Made by a program: the position numbers and the translations under genes. Shown in pieces: positions 1 through 5,572 of a stretch of 5,572 nucleotides of DNA; positions within the stretch are counted from its first letter, which is position 1; the number at the start of each line of letters is the position of its first letter. Source of the stretch: a bacterium. GTDB taxonomy: Bacteria > Bacteroidota > Ignavibacteria > Kapaibacteriales > UBA2268. Location: the NCBI GenBank assembly GCA_030426865.1, contig JAUHXN010000202.1:1-5572 (forward strand). Direction: 5' to 3'. The notes under the pieces are model-generated. The model saw nothing but the letters and a program-made list of their open reading frames with translations, had not been told where the DNA came from and ran no database searches.

Positions 1-30
1 GTAAATATAGCCCTATTTTAGTGGTTATTT

Positions 31-1140
31 TCAAGCAATAAACTCTTTATATATTATACTTGATGCTGTTTTACATGCAGATTTATTTCCTAGAAGCTCT
101 CTAATTTGGATAAAATCGACTTTTATTTTTTCTGTTAGATCCTTATTATTCATATACAAGTCTAATTCGTTTGAAATCTTATTCGCCGTAGCATCTTGTT
201 GTATTAACTCCTTTACAACTTCTTTTTTCAATAAAATATTTGGCATAGCAAGATAATCAATATCCACTAAATATCTACCTATCATATAAGTTGTTAATGA
301 AGTCTTGTATATCATTATAAATGGTAAGTTGAGTAGAGTGGCTTCCAGTGTAGAAGTACCAGTTTTCACTATTCCAAATGTACTGGACTTCATTGCATCT
401 CTACTATTGTTGTATATTTTAATTTCGGGATGATACTCAATAAAAGACTCATAAATGCTACTATCTACAGTAGGAGATTTAGATATAGCAAATTTGTACT
501 TACCTTTACATTTAGTAATAACATCATGAAACAATGCTAAATGTGATTTAACTTCTTGCTCCCTACTTCCCGGTATCAAACAAATCTGATTTTCAATTCT
601 TTCAATGTTTTTATCTAAATCGAAAACTTCTAAATCTAAGGAAGGATGCCCCACAAATTCTGCGTCGATATCAAACTTTTTGAAAAACTCAACTTCAAAA
701 GGAAAAGCAACTAATAATTTATCAACTGATTTAGCTAACTTTTTAGCTCTTTTCTTTCCCCAGGCCCATAACTGAGGAGCTATATAATAGCAAACTTTTC
801 TATTAATTGATTTGGAATAATTAGCAAGTCTTACATTTAACCCAGGATAATCAACTAAAATAACCAAATCTATATTCTCTTCTTTGATGATTTTCTTAGA
901 TAATGCTTCTAACTGTTTGAAAAATTTGTATTTTTTGGCTACTTCCCAGAAGCCAACTACATTTATTTCACTAAAATTTACTATTTGTTTAAGACCCAAT
1001 TCTTGCATTTTGGGTCCGCCTATCCCAACAAACTCGAGTGAATTATCCAATAATAATAATTCATGCATTAAATTCGCTGCATGTATGTCTCCAGAGGGGT
1101 CACCTGCTGATATAAATATTTTACTTTTAGTGTTCGTCAT
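31..1140 (-). CDS. lpxB: Lipid-A-disaccharide synthase LpxB
   Basis: The 369-residue product is a GT-B fold glycosyltransferase of family GT19. LpxB condenses UDP-2,3-diacylglucosamine with lipid X to give the lipid A disaccharide-1-phosphate at the inner face of the cytoplasmic membrane, as part of the Raetz pathway. Visible motifs, in order: the N-terminal glycine-rich loop SAGDPSGD (residues 11-18); VGIGGPKM (38-45); VDYPGLN (96-102), whose D97 aligns with the E. coli catalytic Asp98; APQLWAWGKKRAKK (121-134); FVGHPSLD (162-169); the C-domain PGSREQEV loop (190-197); the nucleotide-binding KTGTSTLEA (259-267); and AMPNILLKKEVVKELIQ (298-314). Length is close to the E. coli enzyme (382). 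The ATG is chosen because only a short leader precedes the first beta strand (IFISAGD). No Shine-Dalgarno sequence lies upstream (cttattaacagtaa). The stop is TGA at 31-33. The one oddity is GDPSGD in place of the common GExSGD. The gene is divergent from dnaE and no other lipid A gene is in view. The family call is very secure. Confidence 0.97.
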   Translation of the reverse strand: MTNTKSKIFISAGDPSGDIHAANLMHELLLLDNSLEFVGIGGPKMQELGLKQIVNFSEINVVGFWEVAKKYKFFKQLEALSKKIIKEENIDLVILVDYPGLNVRLANYSKSINRKVCYYIAPQLWAWGKKRAKKLAKSVDKLLVAFPFEVEFFKKFDIDAEFVGHPSLDLEVFDLDKNIERIENQICLIPGSREQEVKSHLALFHDVITKCKGKYKFAISKSPTVDSSIYESFIEYHPEIKIYNNSRDAMKSSTFGIVKTGTSTLEATLLNLPFIMIYKTSLTTYMIGRYLVDIDYLAMPNILLKKEVVKELIQQDATANKISNELDLYMNNKDLTEKIKVDFIQIRELLGNKSACKTASSIIYKEFIA

Positions 1141-1234
1141 TTACTGTTAATAAGATTGTAAAAACAAAGTTTTTATCTCATTCTGTTAAATCATATTTTG
1201 AATAAAATCAAATTTAAGACTTTAATAATAAAAT
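1141..1234. promoter_or_regulatory. Divergent lpxB/dnaE intergenic region
   Basis: This 94-bp, very AT-rich spacer separates two divergent start codons, so it must contain or adjoin the promoters of both lpxB and the dnaE unit unless transcription starts inside a gene. I could not assign a convincing -35/-10 pair. A -10-like TAAAAT lies at 1203-1208 on the plus strand but lacks a good -35 element, and no clean Bacteroidota-type TAnnTTTG box was found. Neither start codon has a Shine-Dalgarno sequence. The location is certain; the regulatory role is inferred from gene orientation only. Confidence 0.6.
1159..1175. repeat. 17-bp perfect inverted repeat in the divergent promoter region
   Basis: TAAAAAC, a 3-base AAA spacer, then GTTTTTA form a perfect 7-bp inverted repeat, with a possible G-T wobble pair outside it (1158/1176). 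It lies 18 bases upstream of the lpxB start and 59 bases upstream of the dnaE start. It could be an operator for a dimeric regulator, or a weak hairpin in the lpxB leader. The stem has only one G-C pair, and in such AT-rich DNA a chance origin is quite possible. Confidence 0.35.
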
Positions 1235-4200
1235 ATGTCAAAATTTATACATTTACAGAATCATACTGATTTTTCTTTACTTGATGCTATTACAACAACA
1301 AAAGAATTAGTAAAATCTGCTCTTGACTACGAACAGCCTGGTGTAGCCATTACAGACAACGGAGTTCTATATGGAGCATTTAACTTCCAAGAACTTGCTA
1401 ATAAGTCAGGAATTAAACCGATAATTGGTGTAGATGCTTATATTGCACCAGATAGCAGATTTGACAAAACTTCGAATAAACAAAGATATCACAGAATCGT
1501 ATTATTAGCAAAACATAGAGATGGATATAAGAACCTTGTTAAATTATGTTCTAGAGCCTTTGTAGAGGGATTTTACTATAAACCTAGAATAGATTTAGAA
1601 TTGCTCAAGGAATATTCTGAAGGATTAATTTGCTTGTCAGGTAGTAGAGGAAGCGAGATTGCTAGATCTATTGTAAATTCAAACTTACAAGATGCTGAAA
1701 CAGTTACCAAGACTTATCATGAAATTTTTGGAGATGATTATTATTTACAAATTCAGAATCATAGTAATCAATTCGATGATAAAGTTTGCGAAGTTATCCC
1801 CCAAATAGCATCTAAATTTGGTATAAAAACAGTAGCAACTAATGATACTCATTACAGATACAAGGAACACGCTGTTGCCCATAATATCCATCTTTATATA
1901 AAAGATGGGGGTAAAACAGAAGTAGATGTTACAAACTTAAGGTTTGGTTCACCAGAGTTTTATATAAAGTCACCAGAAGAAATGCAGGAATTATTTAAAA
2001 ATATTCCTGAAGCAATAGAAAATACTTATGAAGTATTCGAAAAATGTGATGTAGATTTCAAAAGTAAAATCTACATGCCTAATTTCCCAATACCTGAAAC
2101 TTCTAAATCTACCTCTTTAGCAGAATATCTGAGTGAACTCGTATATAAAGGTTTAGAAGATAGATATGAAGAAATAACAGACGAGATAAAAGATAGAGTT
2201 GCATTCGAATTAAAAGTTATAAATGATATGGATTTCCCAGGGTACTTTTTAGTTGTATGGGATTTCATAAGAGCGGCAAGAGAAATGGGTATAAGGGTAG
2301 GGCCTGGACGTGGATCAGCGGCTGGCTCACTCGTAGCATTTTCATTAGGGATTACGAATGTAGATCCATTAAAATATGATTTGCTTTTTGAAAGATTTTT
2401 GAATCCAGATAGAAACTCAATGCCCGATATAGATATTGATTTTGCTGATGATAAAAGAGAAAAAGTCATTGAATATGTTAAAGATAGATATGGTGAAGAA
2501 GCTGTAGCTATGATTATCACTTTTGGAACACTTTCTACTAGAGCTGTTCTTTCTGATGTTGGTCGTGTACTTCAAGTACCATTCAACGATGTAAAGGGAA
2601 TTACTTCTAAAATTCCTGTAGTTAGGGGCGAGGTTACTAAATTAAAACCTGCCTTAGAGTTATCCGAACTAAGTCACATAAAAGAGAAAATCAAAAACCC
2701 TAGAGATGATGAAAGTAAAAAGATAAAGCAATTAATCGATTATTGTTTAATCTTAGAAGATAGAAAAAGAAATGATTCGATACATGCAGCTGGTGTGATT
2801 ATAGCACCAAGTGATGTAACTGACTATATACCTGTTAATGTGCCTAAAAAAGCTCAAACCTCAAGTATAAAAACAGCCACTCAATTTACAATGAAAGAAG
2901 TGGAGTCTGCTGGTCTTTTAAAAATGGATTTTCTAGGTTTACGAACTCTTTCAATAATTGAAAATACACTAACATCAGTTAAACGAAACTATGGACTAGA
3001 AATAGACTTAGATGATATTCCTTTAGATGATGAAAAAACTTATGAAATCTTTTCGAATTATAAAGCAAATGCAATATTTCAATTTGAAAGCCAAGGTATG
3101 CAAGAATGGCTTAGGAAACTAAAACCTAAGTCAATAGAAGAATTAACAGCCATGAATGCCCTATATAGACCAGGACCGATGGATAATATAGGTGAGTTTA
3201 TTGATAGAAAGTTCGGTAGAAAACAAATTACATATCTGCATCCTCTTTTAGAAAAATCTTTGAGTAATACTTATGGTATTATAGTATATCAAGAGCAGGT
3301 TATGCGTATTACTCAAGATGTAGGTGGATTTACTCTAGCTCAAGCAGATATTGCTCGTAAGGCAATGGGTAAAAAAGATAGAGCTACCATGGATAGCTTG
3401 ATGAGTCGATTCGCAGATGGGGCAGCTAAGAATAATATCGATAAGAAATTAGCAACAGAAATATGGGAATTGATTTTAAAATTCGCTGAGTATGGATTTA
3501 ATAAATCTCACTCTGTTGCTTACTCTTTATTAGCATATCAGACTGCTTATTTAAAAGCTTACTATCCTGCAGAATTTCTTGCTGCGAATATGACGGCAGA
3601 ATTGAATGACCAAAACAAGTTAGTTAAATTAATAGACGATGCAAATAGTTTTGGAATAACAGTACACCCACCAAATATTAATAAATCATCAATTTTGTTT
3701 GATGCTAAAGATAATGAAATTTACTTTGGACTAGCTGGAATTAAGGGAGTAGGTGTCAATGTACTTGAAAAAATTATAGAAGCTAGAGATGTTAAAGAAT
3801 TTGATTCGTTCGCTGATTTTTGTGAAAGAGTTGACGATAAAGTAATTAATAAGAAGACATTAGAGTCACTTGTTTGCGCTGGTGCATTTGATTGTATTGA
3901 AGATGGAAAAAGGGCATCATTATTCGAATCTATAGATATGGCTATTGACTTTTCGAAGTCTTTTAGTAATAAAGAAACTGAGAATATTGATTCGCTTTTT
4001 CTAGGGGTTGCAGAAGAAGAAGTTGAGAAATTTAGGTTAGCAGATGTAGAAGAGTGGGACGATAAGACAAAACTAATTAAAGAAAAAGAAGTTTTAAATT
4101 TTTATATTTCTGGACACCCACTTAGAGAATATGATGTACTAGTTAAGTCATTCAATAAAATGACATTTGACCAAAATCCTTCAGAACTAAAATCACAGGA

Positions 4201-4729
4201 AATTACTGTTTGTGCATATGTTACCAATATGGTAGTAAAATTAAGTAAAAGAGGAGATCCTTTTGCCATTTTGACAATAGAGGACTATTACTCTAAAGCA
4301 GAATGTATAGTTTGGGTTAAAGAATATAAGTTACTAGGAGAAAAACTTGCCAAAGACAAGGCACTACTCATAGAAGGTACAGTAAAAGAGGGGGAAGAAT
4401 CACTCAAAATTTATGTTTCTAATGTTATGGACGTTGATGATGCTATAACAGAATTTGGTGATGGTTACAAAATATGGATAGATTTACACGATACTGAAGC
4501 ACAAGCAAAGTTAGATGTACTTAAAAATGAATATTTTGACCCAAAAAGCGCTCCTAAACAAATATATTTTAATATATTTGACAATGTTTCTGGGTATAAA
4601 AACTGTTTTAAAACTGAAACATTCAACATTCCTCTGAATTTGGAGGTTATGGGCAATTTACAAAGTCTATTCGATTCTAGGGTTTCATTAATTATGAAGG
4701 GAACAAATGGCACAAAAAGGTACTCTTAA
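1235..4729 (+). CDS. dnaE: DNA polymerase III subunit alpha (DnaE)
   Basis: The 1164-residue product (E. coli DnaE has 1160) is the C-family replicative polymerase that extends chromosomal DNA within the Pol III holoenzyme. Domains in order: PHP domain (about 4-275), beginning HLQNHTDFSLLDA; palm with VGPGRGSAAGSL (355-366), FERFLNP (385-391) and PDIDIDF (397-403), giving catalytic D400 and D402; the third catalytic Asp, D565, in KMDFLGLRTL; fingers with ALYRPGPMD (642-650) and IARKAMGKKDR (706-716); YGFNKSHSVAYSLLAYQTAY (753-772); helix-hairpin-helix FGLAGIKGVG (831-840); putative beta-clamp motif near 918-922 (IDSLF); GHPLREY (960-966); OB fold (about 985-1065); and a C-terminal tail to 1164. 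The ATG is the only start that fits just before the PHP motif; no Shine-Dalgarno sequence is seen. There is no N-terminal exonuclease fusion and no intein. Oddities: several PHP metal ligands are substituted, and the clamp motif lacks Gln. The 3' end overlaps the next gene by 23 bases, which suggests an operon. The identification is essentially certain. Confidence 0.98.
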   Translation: MSKFIHLQNHTDFSLLDAITTTKELVKSALDYEQPGVAITDNGVLYGAFNFQELANKSGIKPIIGVDAYIAPDSRFDKTSNKQRYHRIVLLAKHRDGYKNLVKLCSRAFVEGFYYKPRIDLELLKEYSEGLICLSGSRGSEIARSIVNSNLQDAETVTKTYHEIFGDDYYLQIQNHSNQFDDKVCEVIPQIASKFGIKTVATNDTHYRYKEHAVAHNIHLYIKDGGKTEVDVTNLRFGSPEFYIKSPEEMQELFKNIPEAIENTYEVFEKCDVDFKSKIYMPNFPIPETSKSTSLAEYLSELVYKGLEDRYEEITDEIKDRVAFELKVINDMDFPGYFLVVWDFIRAAREMGIRVGPGRGSAAGSLVAFSLGITNVDPLKYDLLFERFLNPDRNSMPDIDIDFADDKREKVIEYVKDRYGEEAVAMIITFGTLSTRAVLSDVGRVLQVPFNDVKGITSKIPVVRGEVTKLKPALELSELSHIKEKIKNPRDDESKKIKQLIDYCLILEDRKRNDSIHAAGVIIAPSDVTDYIPVNVPKKAQTSSIKTATQFTMKEVESAGLLKMDFLGLRTLSIIENTLTSVKRNYGLEIDLDDIPLDDEKTYEIFSNYKANAIFQFESQGMQEWLRKLKPKSIEELTAMNALYRPGPMDNIGEFIDRKFGRKQITYLHPLLEKSLSNTYGIIVYQEQVMRITQDVGGFTLAQADIARKAMGKKDRATMDSLMSRFADGAAKNNIDKKLATEIWELILKFAEYGFNKSHSVAYSLLAYQTAYLKAYYPAEFLAANMTAELNDQNKLVKLIDDANSFGITVHPPNINKSSILFDAKDNEIYFGLAGIKGVGVNVLEKIIEARDVKEFDSFADFCERVDDKVINKKTLESLVCAGAFDCIEDGKRASLFESIDMAIDFSKSFSNKETENIDSLFLGVAEEEVEKFRLADVEEWDDKTKLIKEKEVLNFYISGHPLREYDVLVKSFNKMTFDQNPSELKSQEITVCAYVTNMVVKLSKRGDPFAILTIEDYYSKAECIVWVKEYKLLGEKLAKDKALLIEGTVKEGEESLKIYVSNVMDVDDAITEFGDGYKIWIDLHDTEAQAKLDVLKNEYFDPKSAPKQIYFNIFDNVSGYKNCFKTETFNIPLNLEVMGNLQSLFDSRVSLIMKGTNGTKRYS
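4696..4701 (+). promoter_or_regulatory. Ribosome binding site for the small membrane protein gene
   Basis: GAAGGG lies 5 bases before the ATG at 4707, within the last dozen codons of dnaE. It supports this start for the overlapping gene and fits translation of that gene by ribosomes finishing dnaE. The two upstream genes, lpxB and dnaE, have no such sequence. Confidence 0.65.
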
Positions 4730-4901
4730 GTCTATATTATCTATAGCAATAGCTGTGATTATAGCTTACATACTAGTAAAAATATTATTCTCTATTTTTA
4801 GTTTTTTACTAAAAGGGATATTGTTCCTTTTGTTTATTGTGGCAATTGCAATATTAGCAATCCCGATTTACACTATATTAATAAAGAAGGTATTTAAATA
4901 A
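4707..4901 (+). CDS. Small two-helix membrane protein, function unknown
   Basis: The 64-residue product is almost entirely hydrophobic. A short polar N-terminus (MAQKGTLKS) is followed by a first predicted transmembrane segment at about residues 10-35, interrupted by K25. A short turn with K36-G37 follows, then a second segment at about 38-59 containing P53, and a basic tail (KKVFK, 60-64). Lysines at both ends suggest a hairpin with both termini in the cytoplasm by the positive-inside rule. I recognise no family. Evidence that it is a real gene: a GAAGGG site 5 bases upstream, membrane-protein composition throughout, a start within the dnaE 3' end (23-base overlap in another frame), and a TAATG junction with the next gene. 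The neighbouring exported protein suggests an envelope role, but that is inference only. It could be an accessory factor for that protein or simply an unrelated inner-membrane peptide. Confidence 0.75.
   Translation: MAQKGTLKSILSIAIAVIIAYILVKILFSIFSFLLKGILFLLFIVAIAILAIPIYTILIKKVFK
4884..4890 (+). promoter_or_regulatory. Ribosome binding site for the exported protein gene
   Basis: AAGAAGG ends 10 bases before the ATG at 4901 and lies inside the coding end of the small membrane protein gene. The spacing is slightly long but usable. It supports both the chosen start and coupling through the TAATG stop/start overlap. Confidence 0.6.
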
Positions 4902-5572
4902 TGAAAAAATTAATCGTAGTATTTATAACTATATTCTCAATTACTACTTATTCTCAGGATAATGTAATAAATGAATCTGCTGTAGAATTATCTAGGGTGC
5001 TTGGAAAAGAAATTTTTGAGCTTAATGGAGTTCCATTTTCCCAACCAATAGTAACTGCTACAAATGCTACTGCTAACTCTGGTTTTTTTAATACAGCATT
5101 TATTCCGAGAAAAGATTCCCTTTACTTCAAAGTATCTGTAAACTATATGAATGGCTTTGTACCTGAGGCAGATAAAAGTTACTCACCTTCATTTCCAACA
5201 GAGCAATTCAATATTATTGAAGCTTCTAAATATGTTTCTTTTGGGGGTGGCCAATTTAATGTAACTGATACAGTTGGGCTATATACTTATCTTCTGAAAA
5301 CCTTGTTATATGACGGAATTGCAGACGGATCAATTGTAGTACCAGAAAGGACTGCTACTTTATTAGGTAAGGATAATAAGAATATTGAAATTACAGAAGG
5401 TTCTTTTAGAAAAAATGCAGAAAAAAGAATATCAGGATTAGAAGCTTTAACAAATTCTAAACTTTCACAAGAACTTAAAGATGAAATTTATAAAACACTT
5501 GATGGTTTACCTGGCTCATTTGATTTACCTAAAGGGTCTGGAATGAATACAATGCAATTCGCAGTTCCTCAA
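4901..5572 (+). CDS. Exported protein, DUF6588-like, partial at the 3' end
   Basis: The frame stays open for 224 codons from the ATG to the window edge, so the C-terminus is missing. The start overlaps the preceding TAA by one base (TAATG) and has AAGAAGG upstream. The N-terminus MKKLIVVFITIFSITTYSQD is a typical Sec signal peptide: two lysines, a hydrophobic core at 4-14, and likely cleavage near S18 or Q19. No lipobox cysteine is seen, so it is not an obvious lipoprotein. The mature part has NSGFFNTAFIPRKDSLYFKV (59-78), then FVPEADKSYSPSFP (86-99), a charged, probably helical stretch (about 170-202), and FDLPKGSGMN (207-216) followed by QFAVPQ (219-224). From memory, this order resembles DUF6588 proteins of Bacteroidota and relatives, in which an N-GW-NTA-like segment and a later LP...PQ segment precede a beta-rich C-terminus. 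That match is unverified and the molecular function is unknown. A periplasmic or outer-membrane location is inferred from the signal peptide. Confidence 0.8.
   Translation, partial: MKKLIVVFITIFSITTYSQDNVINESAVELSRVLGKEIFELNGVPFSQPIVTATNATANSGFFNTAFIPRKDSLYFKVSVNYMNGFVPEADKSYSPSFPTEQFNIIEASKYVSFGGGQFNVTDTVGLYTYLLKTLLYDGIADGSIVVPERTATLLGKDNKNIEITEGSFRKNAEKRISGLEALTNSKLSQELKDEIYKTLDGLPGSFDLPKGSGMNTMQFAVPQ

Noticed and set aside
1..30. Possible terminator after lpxB, from the imperfect repeat AAATATAG/CTATTTT
   Set aside because: The only stem is short, A/T-rich and imperfect, with no GC core or following U-tract on the lpxB strand. The region is also cut by the window edge.
884..1150. An 88-codon open frame on the plus strand opposite lpxB
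   Set aside because: It lies almost wholly antisense to a well-supported lpxB, has no ribosome binding site, and its product shows no recognisable domain.
1203..1208. TAAAAT as a -10 box for dnaE
   Set aside because: No acceptable -35 element lies 16-18 bases upstream, and such hexamers are common by chance in AT-rich DNA.
1195..1208. ATTTT-GAAT-AAAAT inverted repeat upstream of dnaE
   Set aside because: A 5-bp, all A/T stem is expected by chance in this composition and has no further support.
2071..2520. A 149-codon open frame on the minus strand inside dnaE
   Set aside because: It is antisense to the conserved palm region of DnaE. Its serine-rich, low-complexity product is what the complement of an AT-rich gene yields.
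4465..4713. An 82-codon open frame on the minus strand at the dnaE 3' end
   Set aside because: It is antisense to the DnaE C-terminus, which reads through intact, and has no domain or start-site support.
1235..4729. Intein or other insertion in dnaE
   Set aside because: All polymerase motifs follow one another without interruption and the total length matches the unspliced family size.
1..5572. A novel defence, mobile or RNA-based system
   Set aside because: No direct-repeat array, transposase, tRNA/rRNA or terminal inverted repeats were seen, and the genes fill nearly the whole window with housekeeping or simple envelope functions.

Overview
This window is mostly housekeeping DNA from an AT-rich, diderm (LPS-making) bacterium. 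The gene set and protein styles fit the Bacteroidota/Chlorobiota/Ignavibacteria (FCB) neighbourhood. The reasons are a lipid A gene (lpxB), a Gram-negative-type secreted protein that resembles the DUF6588 family of that group, and start regions of lpxB and dnaE with no Shine-Dalgarno sequence. The DnaE is the stand-alone kind, beginning directly at its PHP domain. As I recall, Bacteroidia and Flavobacteriia DnaE proteins often carry a fused N-terminal exonuclease, so this argues for Ignavibacteria/Kapabacteria-like relatives rather than typical Bacteroidia. That placement is an inference, not a measurement. Standard codon use is consistent throughout (TGA and TAA are stops).

Layout: bases 1-30 hold no recognisable gene. 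lpxB (31-1140) runs on the minus strand. A 94-bp AT-rich divergent intergenic region (1141-1234) separates it from dnaE and contains a 17-bp palindrome. dnaE (1235-4729) runs on the plus strand and encodes the replicative DNA polymerase III alpha subunit. Its last 23 bases overlap a 64-residue, two-helix membrane protein gene (4707-4901). The stop codon of that gene shares one base with the start of a signal-peptide protein (4901 to beyond 5572), which runs off the right edge.

The three plus-strand genes look like one transcription unit with translational coupling. Both downstream genes have clear purine-rich ribosome binding sites inside the preceding gene, whereas dnaE and lpxB do not. DnaE copies the chromosome. 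LpxB makes the lipid A disaccharide of the outer membrane. The small membrane protein and the exported protein have no assigned function and probably act in the envelope.

The most notable points are these: the PHP domain of DnaE has lost or changed about four of its nine usual metal-ligand positions; its beta-clamp motif lacks the usual glutamine; and two tightly coupled envelope genes of unknown function follow dnaE. I see no CRISPR array, mobile element, RNA gene or intein, and no clear evidence of a new multi-gene system.
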